Shown in pieces: positions 1 through 8,157 of a stretch of 64,000 nt of DNA; the stretch's first letter is position 1; each line of letters starts with the position of its first letter. The translations under genes and the position numbers were made by a program. The notes under the pieces were generated by a model. The model saw only the letters and a list, made by a program, of their open reading frames with translations, was not told the DNA's origin and made no database searches. The DNA lies in assembly GCF_014635845.1 (NCBI RefSeq), contig NZ_BMDP01000001.1, positions 806,001 through 870,000 of the forward strand, written 5' to 3'. The DNA comes from Oxalicibacterium solurbis. Its GTDB lineage: Bacteria > Pseudomonadota > Gammaproteobacteria > Burkholderiales > Burkholderiaceae_D.

Positions 1-2153
1 TTTCGTGTCGGCGGCAAATCAGTACAAACCCCTTCAAACACTTCCGCCGCCATCCCGATCGATTCACCCAGCGTCGGATGCGGATGAATCGTCTTGCCGA
101 TATCGACAGCATCGGCTCCCATCTCGATCGCCAGTGCGATCTCGCCGATCATGTCGCCAGCATGCGTACCGACGATGCCGCCGCCGACGATGCGATGCGT
201 CTCGGCATCGAACAGCAGCTTGGTGAAACCTTCGTCGCGGCCGTTCGCCACTGCACGGCCGGAAGCCGCCCACGGGAACAGGCCTTTCTCCAGTTTGATG
301 CCCTTGGCCTTGGCGTCGTCCTCTGTGATACCGACCCATGCGACTTCCGGATCGGTATAGGCGACCGACGGAATCACGCGCGCATCGAAGTAGGATTTCT
401 CGCCGGCAGCCACTTCGGCAGCGACGTGTGCTTCATGCACGGCCTTGTGCGCCAGCATCGGCTGACCGACCAGATCGCCGATGGCAAAGATGTGATGGAT
501 GTTGGTGCGCATCTGCGCGTCGACTTCGATGAAACCGCGATCGGTGACGGCCACACCGGCCTTCTCTGCACCGATCTTCTTGCCGTTCGGGCTGCGGCCG
601 ACCGCTACCAGCACCATGTCGTACAACTGCGGTTCCGGTGCGGTGACGGAAGCATCCGCTGCTTCGAACGTAACCTTGATGCCTTCCTTCAGCGCTTCGA
701 CAGCAACGGTTTTGGTCTTCAGCATGACCTTGTCGAAACGCTTTTCGTTGAACTTCTGCCAGACCTTGACCATGTCGCGGTCCGCGCCCTGCATCAGGCC
801 ATCCATCATTTCGACGACGTCGATGCGCGCGCCGAGCGTGGAATAGACGGTCGCCATTTCCAGGCCGATGATGCCACCGCCGATGACGAGCATGCGCTTC
901 GGCACGGTGCGCAGTTCCAGTGCACCGGTCGAATCGACGATGCGCGGGTCCTGAGGAATAAATGGCAGGTTCACGACCGACGAGCCAGCAGCGATGATCG
1001 CCTGCTTGAACTGCACGGTCTTCTTGCTGCCGTCGGCCATCGCGACTTCGATGTGATTGGTGCCGACGAAGGTGCCGACGCCCTGCAGCACGTTGACCTT
1101 GCGCATCTTCGCCATGCCGGCCAGGCCGGTCGTCATCTTGCCGATGACTTTTTCCTTGTAGCCACGCAGCTTGTCGATATCGATCTGCGGCTTGCCAAAG
1201 GTGACACCATGCGCAGCCATCGATGCAGTTTCATCGATGACGGCCGCCACGTGCAGCAATGCTTTCGACGGGATGCAACCAACGTTGAGGCAGACGCCGC
1301 CGAGCGTCGCATAGCGCTCGATCAGCACGGTGGACATGCCGAGATCGGCCGAACGGAACGCGGCCGAATAACCTCCAGGGCCGGCACCGAGGACCATCAT
1401 GTCGCATTCGATATCGGCCTTGCCGTTGAAACTGGCTGCAACGGGTGCGGCTTCCACCGCCTTTGGTTGCGCGGGTGCCGGTGCTGCAGGCGTCGCTGCA
1501 ACGGCAGGTGCAGGAGCCGCGGGTTGCGCGGCCGGCGCACTGGCGGCGACTTCCAGCGTCAGCAGCGGCGAACCTTCAGACACCTTGTCGCCAAGCTTGA
1601 TCTTCAATGCCTTGATGATGCCGGCGTGACTGGACGGAATCTCCATGCTGGCCTTGTCGGATTCGACCGTGACCAGCGACTGGTCTGCCTTGATCGTGTC
1701 GCCGACGTTGACCAGCAGTTCGATCACTTCGACTTCCTTGAAGTCGCCGATGTCCGGCACCGTCACTTCGACAGTGCCGCCGGCCTGGGCTGGTGCAGGA
1801 GCAGATGCAACAGGCACCGATGCAGGCGCTGCAGGTTGTGGCGCTGCGGGTTGCGCAGGTTGCGACACGGCAGCGACCGGAGCAGGCGCGGAAGGTGTCG
1901 GAGCCGCTGCAGCTTCTTCACCCTCCAGAACCAACAGCAGCGAACCTTCCGAAATCTTGTCGCCGAGCTTGATCTTCAGTTCCTTGACGACACCGGCATG
2001 GCTGGATGGAATTTCCAGGCTAGCCTTGTCGGATTCGACGGTAATCAGCGACTGATCGACCTTGACCGTATCGCCGACGTTGACCAGTACCTCGATCACT
2101 TCCACATCCTTGAAATCGCCGATATCCGGGACTTTCACTTCAATCGTGCTCAT
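1..2153 (-). CDS. lpdA: Dihydrolipoamide dehydrogenase (E3 of pyruvate dehydrogenase) with two N-terminal lipoyl domains, 3' end cut by window edge
   Basis: E3 of the pyruvate dehydrogenase complex; it reoxidises dihydrolipoyl groups with FAD and NAD+. The reading frame is open to the left edge, and the last visible residues (FEGVCTDLPP) already resemble a normal E3 C terminus, so only a few residues should be missing after about 717. Domains: lipoyl domain 1 (about 1-77, lipoyl Lys43 in ESDKAS), Ala/Pro linker, lipoyl domain 2 (about 122-198, Lys167), another Ala/Pro linker, then the FAD/NAD oxidoreductase core from about 240 with redox Cys288 and Cys293 (GGVCLNVGCIPSK) and the catalytic His/Glu motif HPHPTLGE. 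E. coli Lpd has no lipoyl domain and related beta-proteobacterial E3s usually have one, so two is odd. The start ATG is at 2153; it lies 105 bp after the proteasome-homologue gene in the same operon. Confidence 0.95.
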   Translation of the reverse strand, partial: MSTIEVKVPDIGDFKDVEVIEVLVNVGDTVKVDQSLITVESDKASLEIPSSHAGVVKELKIKLGDKISEGSLLLVLEGEEAAAAPTPSAPAPVAAVSQPAQPAAPQPAAPASVPVASAPAPAQAGGTVEVTVPDIGDFKEVEVIELLVNVGDTIKADQSLVTVESDKASMEIPSSHAGIIKALKIKLGDKVSEGSPLLTLEVAASAPAAQPAAPAPAVAATPAAPAPAQPKAVEAAPVAASFNGKADIECDMMVLGAGPGGYSAAFRSADLGMSTVLIERYATLGGVCLNVGCIPSKALLHVAAVIDETASMAAHGVTFGKPQIDIDKLRGYKEKVIGKMTTGLAGMAKMRKVNVLQGVGTFVGTNHIEVAMADGSKKTVQFKQAIIAAGSSVVNLPFIPQDPRIVDSTGALELRTVPKRMLVIGGGIIGLEMATVYSTLGARIDVVEMMDGLMQGADRDMVKVWQKFNEKRFDKVMLKTKTVAVEALKEGIKVTFEAADASVTAPEPQLYDMVLVAVGRSPNGKKIGAEKAGVAVTDRGFIEVDAQMRTNIHHIFAIGDLVGQPMLAHKAVHEAHVAAEVAAGEKSYFDARVIPSVAYTDPEVAWVGITEDDAKAKGIKLEKGLFPWAASGRAVANGRDEGFTKLLFDAETHRIVGGGIVGTHAGDMIGEIALAIEMGADAVDIGKTIHPHPTLGESIGMAAEVFEGVCTDLPPTR

Positions 2154-2258
2154 CGCTTTCGCTCCGTTACGCTTTGTTGTCGCTTTGTTGTTTATCCTGT
2201 CGTTTCGCTCACGAACCGACGGCCTGATGTTGTTTGATTCTTTATTCCCGCGCGACGA

Positions 2259-2828
2259 TCACGCCTTCACCGGGAAGCTGACGATCTGGAACGGCCCCGC
2301 AGAACTCTTGTCGAACTCCGCGCCGGCATGCACGCCGATCTCGGCGATCTCACGTGCAGTGGCCTTGCCTTCATACACGGCGTACATCGCGCCTAATGCG
2401 AAATTGCGGCCGCTGCCGATACCCCAGAAACGATCGAAGCTGAAGACTTCCCGATACGAATAAACACCGTAGATGCCGTGCGGATTGGCCACCAGCGCGG
2501 CGATCTGCGACGACTCGTATGGATCGTCCTCCTCTTCTTTCGTGTTCAGGAAATATTGCTCCTTCAGGATCTGGTGCACTTTGCTGAACGTATCGAAAAC
2601 TTCATCGCGCGTATCAAGCTTGCAATCCTCGCCCATGCCGGTCAGCAGTTTGCGCATGACCGGGAAGTGCGCGGCGGTACCTGCCAGCGTGACGTACGAG
2701 TCGCCGATCTGGAACATCTTGTTGTTCTCTTCGTACGCGTACGACAAGCGCGTATCGCCGAAGGTCACCAGCGAATCGCAGGCGATCGCAATCTCGTTGT
2801 TCTTCTTGACGACGACGCAGGTAGTCAT
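2259..2828 (-). CDS. Beta-proteobacterial proteasome homologue (BPH), Ntn-hydrolase fold
   Basis: A 189-residue protein of the proteasome beta-subunit/HslV superfamily. It matches the family described as BPH (beta-proteobacteria proteasome homologue), which is known to form double-ring tetradecamers. I chose the ATG at 2828 rather than the upstream TTG at 2834 because a strong Shine-Dalgarno sequence (GGGAGG) sits six bases before the ATG, and because this start gives MTTC: removal of Met exposes Thr1, the expected N-terminal nucleophile. Further family features are the CDSLVTFGD segment after the first strand, a conserved Lys in the N-terminal part, and GIGSGRNFALGAM, the usual GSG turn of proteasome subunits. 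No ATPase partner (HslU or similar) is adjacent. The gene lies 12 bp after aceF and 105 bp before lpdA, so it should be co-transcribed with pyruvate dehydrogenase. The substrate is unknown. Confidence 0.85.
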   Translation of the reverse strand: MTTCVVVKKNNEIAIACDSLVTFGDTRLSYAYEENNKMFQIGDSYVTLAGTAAHFPVMRKLLTGMGEDCKLDTRDEVFDTFSKVHQILKEQYFLNTKEEEDDPYESSQIAALVANPHGIYGVYSYREVFSFDRFWGIGSGRNFALGAMYAVYEGKATAREIAEIGVHAGAEFDKSSAGPFQIVSFPVKA

Positions 2829-2840
2829 GCGCAACCTCCC

Positions 2841-4202
2841 TTACAGCAGCGACTTGCGCAGATCGCCCAGCATTTCGCTCAGATAGGTCACGAAGCGCGC
2901 GCCTTGCGCGCCGTCGATCACGCGATGATCGTACGACAACGACAGTGGCAGGATCAGACGCGGCACGAACTGCTTGCCGTCCCAGACCGGTTTCATCTGT
3001 GTTTTCGACAGGCCGATGATCGCCACTTCCGGTGCGTTGATCAGCGGCGTGAAGTAGGTGCCGCCGATGCCGCCCAGCGACGAGATCGTGAACGTCGCGC
3101 CCTGCATGTCGGCCGGTTTCAGCTTGCCGTCACGTGCCTGCGCAGACAGTTCGCCCATCTCGCGCGCGATCTCGGTCACGGATTTCTTGTCCGCATCCTT
3201 GACCACCGGCACGACCAGACCGTGCGGCGTATCGGCTGCAAAACCGATGTGGTAGTACTGCTTGAGGATCAGGTTCTCGCCCTTTTCATCGAGCGATGAG
3301 TTGAATTCCGGCTGTTTCTTCAGCGCGGCGACGCAAGCCTTGATGACGAAAGCCAGCAGCGTCAGCTTGACGCCGGACTTGGCCAGCTTCTCGTTGCTTT
3401 CCTTGCGCAGTGCTTCCAGTTCGGTGACGTCCGCTTCGTCGTACTGCGTCACGTGCGGGATCATCACCCAGTTGCGATGCAGGTTCGGGCCGCTGATCTT
3501 CTTGATGCGCGACAGCGGTTCGATAGTGGTCGGGCCGAATTTCGAGAAATCCAGCGATGGCCACGGCAGCAGGCCCAGCCCGCCGCCTTCGACTTTTGCA
3601 GCCGATGTAGCCGTAGGTGCTGCTGCGGTCGAACCTGCAGCCAGCGCGCCCTTCACATAGCTCTGCACATCCTGTTGCGTGATACGGCCTTTCGGACCGG
3701 AACCGGCTACCTTGCCGAGATCGACACCGAGTTCGCGTGCGAACTTGCGTACAGATGGCGATGCATGCGCCTTGCTTGCGCCTGCACTTGGTGCTGCCGC
3801 TGCAGGCGCTGCCTGCGGTGCTGGTGCAGATACGGGAACCGGCGCTGGCGTCGGTGCAGGCGCTGCCGCAGCTTGCGGTGCCGGTTCTGCTTTCGGTGCG
3901 GCCGGCTCAGGTGCAGGCGCTTGCTGCGGAGCAGGTGCCGCTGCCGGGGCAGCCGCCTTGTCTTCCGCCGCTTCCAGCAACAGGAGCAGCGAGCCTTCGC
4001 TGACCTTGTCGCCCAGCTTGACCTTCAGTTCCTTGACGACGCCGGCGTGGCTCGACGGAATCTCCATGCTGGCCTTGTCCGATTCGACGGTGATCAGCGA
4101 CTGATCGGCCTTGACCGTATCGCCAGGCTTGACCAGCAGTTCGATGATTTCGACTTCCTTGAAGTCGCCGATGTCCGGGACCTTGACTTCCACCATGCTC
4201 AT
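2841..4202 (-). CDS. aceF: Dihydrolipoyllysine acetyltransferase (E2 of pyruvate dehydrogenase), single lipoyl domain
   Basis: E2 core of the pyruvate dehydrogenase complex, transferring the acetyl group from lipoyl-Lys to CoA. The 453 residues hold one lipoyl domain (about 1-77, lipoyl Lys43 in ESDKAS), a long Ala/Pro/Glu linker, a peripheral subunit-binding domain (about 145-185, [15 protein letters not shown] then [11 protein letters not shown]) and the catalytic domain with the active-site HRVIDG (His426, Asp430). Many proteobacterial E2s carry two or three lipoyl domains, so this one is short; the missing domains may be supplied by the two on E3 in the same operon. The start at 4202 has GGAG seven bases upstream; an in-frame Met two codons on is an alternative. 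It follows aceE by 113 bp and precedes the BPH gene by 12 bp. Confidence 0.96.
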   Translation of the reverse strand: MSMVEVKVPDIGDFKEVEIIELLVKPGDTVKADQSLITVESDKASMEIPSSHAGVVKELKVKLGDKVSEGSLLLLLEAAEDKAAAPAAAPAPQQAPAPEPAAPKAEPAPQAAAAPAPTPAPVPVSAPAPQAAPAAAAPSAGASKAHASPSVRKFARELGVDLGKVAGSGPKGRITQQDVQSYVKGALAAGSTAAAPTATSAAKVEGGGLGLLPWPSLDFSKFGPTTIEPLSRIKKISGPNLHRNWVMIPHVTQYDEADVTELEALRKESNEKLAKSGVKLTLLAFVIKACVAALKKQPEFNSSLDEKGENLILKQYYHIGFAADTPHGLVVPVVKDADKKSVTEIAREMGELSAQARDGKLKPADMQGATFTISSLGGIGGTYFTPLINAPEVAIIGLSKTQMKPVWDGKQFVPRLILPLSLSYDHRVIDGAQGARFVTYLSEMLGDLRKSLL

Positions 4203-4315
4203 TATTTTTCTCCGCTTGTTTGCGTATCACCATCATGACTGCGGGGAAGCAGGCGCAAGACATGTAACGCGCACTGCATTCCCCGTTCAGCCAGAGGAAG
4301 AATCTCTAACTGGAA

Positions 4316-7012
4316 TTACTGCGTGACCGGATTGGCTTTGTCCGGATTGATGCTGTACTTCGTGATCGCCTGCGCGACGACATCGGCCGAGATCGCACCT
4401 TCTTCAGCCAGCGACTTCAGGGCTGCAATGGTGACGAAGTAGCGATTGACCTCGAAGAATTCACGCAGTTTCGCACGACTGTCCGAACGGCCGAAACCGT
4501 CGGTGCCCAGCACCTTGTACGTACGGCCTTTCGGAATGTGCGCGCGCACCTGTTCGGCGAACGTGCGCATGTAGTCGGTAGCAACCACGATCGGGCCGCT
4601 CGTGCCTTGCAGCGACTTGGTGATATGCGCCTGGCGCGGTTCCGCGGTCGGATGCAGCATGTTCCAGCGTTCGACGTCCTGGCCGTCGCGCGCCAGCAGC
4701 GTGAACGACGGTGCAGACCAGATGTCGGCAGTGACACCCCAGTCGTTCTTCAGCAGCTCAGCCGCAGCGATCACTTCGCGCAGAATGGTGCCGGAGCCCA
4801 TCAATTGCACGCGCTGCTTGGATTTTTTCCCGCCGTCCTGCAACAGGTACAGGCCTTTCAGGATGTCCGCTTCCTGGCCGGCTTTCAGGCCTGGCTGAGG
4901 ATAGTTCTCGTTCATCACGGTGATGTAGTAAAACACGTCTTCCTGATTTTCGACCATGCGCTTCAAGCCGTCGTGCATGATGACGGCGACTTCGTGCGCG
5001 AAGGTCGGGTCGTACGGCAGGCAGTTCGGAATCGTCGATGCCAGCAGATGGCTGTGGCCGTCTTCGTGCTGCAGGCCTTCACCGTTCAGCGTCGTACGGC
5101 CGGCGGTGCCGCCGAGGAGGAAGCCGCGCGCGCGCATGTCGCCCGCTGCCCACGCCAGATCGCCGATGCGCTGCAGGCCGAACATCGAATAGAACGTGTA
5201 GAACGGCAGCATGACCCGGTTGTTCGTCGAATATGACGTTGCCGCCGCGATCCACGATGCCATCGCACCGGCTTCGTTAATGCCTTCCTGCAGAATCTGG
5301 CCTGCCTTGTCTTCACGGTAGTAGCTGACCTGATCCTTGTCGACCGGCTCGTACAACTGACCCTGGTGGTTATAGATGCCGATCTGACGGAACAGACCTT
5401 CCATGCCGAAGGTACGCGATTCGTCGACCAGAATCGGCACCACGCGCTTGCCGAGGTTGGCGTCGCGCAGCAGAACGGTCAGAAAACGCACGTAGGCTTG
5501 CGTGGTAGAGATTTCACGGCCCTCGGCGGTCGGATCGAGGATTGCCTTGAAGGTATCCAGCGCCGGCACCGGCAGTTTTTCGTCGGCCTGCATGCGGCGC
5601 TGCGGCAGATAGCCGCCGAGCGCTTGGCGGCGTTCATGCAGGTACTTGATTTCCGGCGTGTCTTCGTCCGGTTTGAAGAACGGCACTTCCGGCAGCTTGT
5701 CGTCGGCGATCGGCAGCGAGAAGCGATCACGCATTTCGCGCACGGCTTCGTCATCCAGTTTTTTGGTCTGGTGCGCGGTGTTGCGGGCTTCGCCCGACTT
5801 GCCCATGCCGTAACCCTTGACGGTCTTCACCAGCAGCACGGTCGGCTGGCCCTTGTGTTCCTGCGCCGCCTTGAAGCCGGCGTAGATCTTGTGCGGATCG
5901 TGGCCGCCGCGCAGCAGATGCCAGATGTCGTCGTCCGACATGCGCGACACCATTTCCAACAACTTCGGATGCTTGCCGAAGAAGTGCTTGCGTACGTATG
6001 CGCCATCCTTCGACTTGTAGTTCTGATATTCACCGTCCAGCGTTTCCATCATCACGCGCTGCAGAATGCCTTCCTTGTCCTTGGCCAACAGCGGATCCCA
6101 GTTGGAACCCCAGATGATCTTGATGACGTTCCAGCCGGCACCGCGGAATTCGCCTTCCAGTTCCTGGATGATCTTGCCATTGCCGCGCACCGGGCCGTCC
6201 AGACGCTGCAGGTTGCAGTTGACGACCATCACCAGGTTGTCCAGCTCTTCACGGCCGGCCACGCCGATCGCGCCCATCGATTCGACTTCATCCATCTCGC
6301 CGTCACCACAGAAGACCCAGACCTTGCGGTTGTCGGTCTTGGCAACGTCACGTGCGTGCAGGTATTTGAGGAAGCGTGCCTGATAGATCGCCATCAACGG
6401 GCCCAGACCCATCGAGACAGTCGGGAACTGCCAGAATTCCGGCATCAGCTTCGGATGCGGATACGAGGACAAACCGTTGCCGTCGACTTCGCGACGGAAG
6501 TTGACCAGTTGTTCTTCGGACAGACGGCCTTCGAGGAAAGCACGCGCGTAGACGCCCGGCGACGAGTGGCCTTGAATATAGAGCAGATCGCCGCCGTGGT
6601 CTTCGGTCGGCGCATGCCAGAAGTGGTTGAAGCCGATGCCCAGCATGTTCGCCAGCGAGGCAAAGCTCGAGATGTGACCGCCCAGGTCGCCGTCGGCGCG
6701 GTTGGCTTTCACCACCATCGCCATCGCATTCCAGCGCATCCACGAACGCAGGCGCTCTTCGTATTCCAGGTTGCCCGGGCATGGCTCGCTCATGTCAGCC
6801 GGAATCGTGTTGACGTAGGCCGTGGTCGGCGAGAACGGAACCTGTGCGCCGCGGCGGCGCGCCAGATCGATCATGCGCTCGACGAGATAATGGGCACGGT
6901 CCGGGCCCTCCGTTTCGATCACCGCTTCGAGGGCATCCAGCCACTCCTGCGTTTCCATTACATCGGGATCGTTGGCGGCTTGCGCCAATACCTGGTCGAG
7001 CTGGGCTGACAT
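4316..7012 (-). CDS. aceE: Pyruvate dehydrogenase E1 component, homodimeric type
   Basis: Thiamine diphosphate-dependent E1 that decarboxylates pyruvate and acetylates the lipoyl group of E2. The protein is 898 residues, normal for the homodimeric AceE family. The ThDP/Mg motif GDGEMDE begins near residue 235 and ends with the NCN of VVNCNLQRLDG; HAPTEDHGGDLLY and ERWNMLHP are further family segments. I start at the ATG at 7012 (MSAQLDQVLAQ) because CAGGAG lies seven bases upstream; the frame is open further upstream but the added residues are not E1-like. First gene of the aceE-aceF-BPH-lpdA operon, transcribed away from folD. The 296-bp gap upstream should hold its promoter. Confidence 0.97.
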   Translation of the reverse strand: MSAQLDQVLAQAANDPDVMETQEWLDALEAVIETEGPDRAHYLVERMIDLARRRGAQVPFSPTTAYVNTIPADMSEPCPGNLEYEERLRSWMRWNAMAMVVKANRADGDLGGHISSFASLANMLGIGFNHFWHAPTEDHGGDLLYIQGHSSPGVYARAFLEGRLSEEQLVNFRREVDGNGLSSYPHPKLMPEFWQFPTVSMGLGPLMAIYQARFLKYLHARDVAKTDNRKVWVFCGDGEMDEVESMGAIGVAGREELDNLVMVVNCNLQRLDGPVRGNGKIIQELEGEFRGAGWNVIKIIWGSNWDPLLAKDKEGILQRVMMETLDGEYQNYKSKDGAYVRKHFFGKHPKLLEMVSRMSDDDIWHLLRGGHDPHKIYAGFKAAQEHKGQPTVLLVKTVKGYGMGKSGEARNTAHQTKKLDDEAVREMRDRFSLPIADDKLPEVPFFKPDEDTPEIKYLHERRQALGGYLPQRRMQADEKLPVPALDTFKAILDPTAEGREISTTQAYVRFLTVLLRDANLGKRVVPILVDESRTFGMEGLFRQIGIYNHQGQLYEPVDKDQVSYYREDKAGQILQEGINEAGAMASWIAAATSYSTNNRVMLPFYTFYSMFGLQRIGDLAWAAGDMRARGFLLGGTAGRTTLNGEGLQHEDGHSHLLASTIPNCLPYDPTFAHEVAVIMHDGLKRMVENQEDVFYYITVMNENYPQPGLKAGQEADILKGLYLLQDGGKKSKQRVQLMGSGTILREVIAAAELLKNDWGVTADIWSAPSFTLLARDGQDVERWNMLHPTAEPRQAHITKSLQGTSGPIVVATDYMRTFAEQVRAHIPKGRTYKVLGTDGFGRSDSRAKLREFFEVNRYFVTIAALKSLAEEGAISADVVAQAITKYSINPDKANPVTQ

Positions 7013-7137
7013 AATAAGTCTCCTGATTTTTCCTGAAGCCGCCTTTTGTAAAGGCGGACGATATTTGAATCCGATTTGCACATTGTCATGTGAACGGCAC
7101 GGAGTTTAACAGCAGTTTTTAGCATTTCCAAATTACG

Positions 7138-7156
7138 GCATTACTTTTCATAATGC
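7138..7156. promoter_or_regulatory. Inverted repeat upstream of aceE, possible operator
   Basis: A perfect 6-bp inverted repeat with a 7-bp spacer, GCATTA-CTTTTCA-TAATGC, lies about 125 bp upstream of the aceE start. It does not match the E. coli PdhR consensus that I know. Its function as a regulator site is inference. Confidence 0.25.
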
Positions 7157-7237
7157 GAAATCTATTGCAATCTGCTGCCTGATTCCGCACTTTGACTTTC
7201 CTCGACCGCTCTTTCCGGGTCGCTGCAGGCTCTTCTA

Positions 7238-7243
7238 TATAAT
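7238..7243 (+). promoter_or_regulatory. folD: Candidate -10 element of the folD promoter
   Basis: TATAAT on the plus strand about 65 bp before the folD ATG. The -35 region is weak (CTTTCC-like), so the call rests on the -10 match and position. Confidence 0.4.
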
Positions 7244-7308
7244 CAGTCCTTTTCGCTTTTCATTTCGTTCGTCGTCTTCCTTTATCCGTTTTTCACTGAA
7301 CGCTTCCC

Positions 7309-8157
7309 ATGACCGCACAACTCATCGATGGCAACCTGCTCTCCCAACAATTGCGCGCCGACGTCGCCAGACGTGCCGCCGCACTGACCGCCAAAGGCAA
7401 ACAGCCCGGCTTGGCCGTGATCCTGGTCGGCGCCGATCCGGCTTCGCAGGTGTATGTACGTAATAAGGTCAAAGCCTGCGAAGACAATGGTCTTTATTCC
7501 TTGCTCGAAAAATACGAAGAAACGCTGACCGAAGCCGAATTGCTGGCGCGCATCGATGCACTGAACAACGATCCGAAGATCAACGGCATCCTGGTCCAGA
7601 TGCCATTACCCAAGCACATCGATCCGCACAAGGTGATCGAGGCGATCTCGCCGCGCAAGGACGTGGACGGCTATTCGGTACTGAGCGCCGGCGAACTGCT
7701 GACCGGCCTCCCCGGCTTCCGCCCTTGCACGCCGTACGGCTGCATGAAGCTGATCGAAAGCACCGGCACCAGCCTGAAAGGCAAGCATGCCGTCGTCATC
7801 GGCCGCAGCAACACGGTCGGCAAGCCGATGGCGCTGCTGCTCTTGCAAGCCAACGCCACCGTCACCATCTGCCATAGCGGTACCACGGATATCGGTCATC
7901 ACACGCGGCAGGCCGATGTCGTCGTCGTCGCCACAGGCCGCCGCAATACGCTGACGGCCGACATGATCAAGCCGGGCGCCATCGTCATCGACGTCGGCAT
8001 CAACCGCGACGACAACGGCAAGCTGTGCGGCGATGTCGATTTTGCCAACGCGAAGGAAGTGGCCGGCCACATCACGCCCGTACCGGGCGGCGTCGGCCCC
8101 ATGACCATCACCATGCTGCTCGTCAACACCGTCGAGGCAGCGGAAAGAGAACTCTGA
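7309..8157 (+). CDS. folD: Bifunctional methylenetetrahydrofolate dehydrogenase/methenyltetrahydrofolate cyclohydrolase
   Basis: FolD interconverts 5,10-methylene-, 5,10-methenyl- and 10-formyl-tetrahydrofolate with NADP+, in cytosolic one-carbon metabolism. At 282 residues it has the normal family length. Visible family motifs are [10 protein letters not shown] with the catalytic Lys, [12 protein letters not shown], the [15 protein letters not shown] Rossmann motif for NADP, and the C-terminal [15 protein letters not shown] signature. The ATG at 7309 starts the typical [10 protein letters not shown] terminus, although no strong Shine-Dalgarno sequence is visible. Its TGA overlaps the prlC ATG by one base, so the two genes are translationally coupled. 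Confidence 0.97.
   Translation: MTAQLIDGNLLSQQLRADVARRAAALTAKGKQPGLAVILVGADPASQVYVRNKVKACEDNGLYSLLEKYEETLTEAELLARIDALNNDPKINGILVQMPLPKHIDPHKVIEAISPRKDVDGYSVLSAGELLTGLPGFRPCTPYGCMKLIESTGTSLKGKHAVVIGRSNTVGKPMALLLLQANATVTICHSGTTDIGHHTRQADVVVVATGRRNTLTADMIKPGAIVIDVGINRDDNGKLCGDVDFANAKEVAGHITPVPGGVGPMTITMLLVNTVEAAEREL

Larger units (their letters stand above)
7013..7308. promoter_or_regulatory. Divergent promoter region between aceE and folD
   Basis: This 296-bp gap has no gene. It separates the leftward pdh operon from the rightward folD-prlC pair and must hold both promoters. An AT-richer part near 7110-7200 contains an inverted repeat GCATTA-N7-TAATGC (7138-7156), a candidate operator on the aceE side. 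A TATAAT hexamer on the plus strand at 7238-7243 is the best -10 for folD, though no good -35 sits at the right distance. Confidence 0.5.

Noticed and set aside
78-2237. Long plus-strand frame (719 codons) opposite lpdA
   Set aside because: Arg/His/Asp-rich composition typical of the antisense shadow of a GC-rich gene; lpdA on the other strand has full domain structure.
2829-2834. TTG start two codons before the BPH ATG
   Set aside because: It would hide the Thr1 nucleophile and moves the Shine-Dalgarno sequence too close.
8025-8156. Upstream extension of the prlC frame inside folD
   Set aside because: Not peptidase-like; the ATG at 8157 overlaps the folD stop in the usual coupled way.
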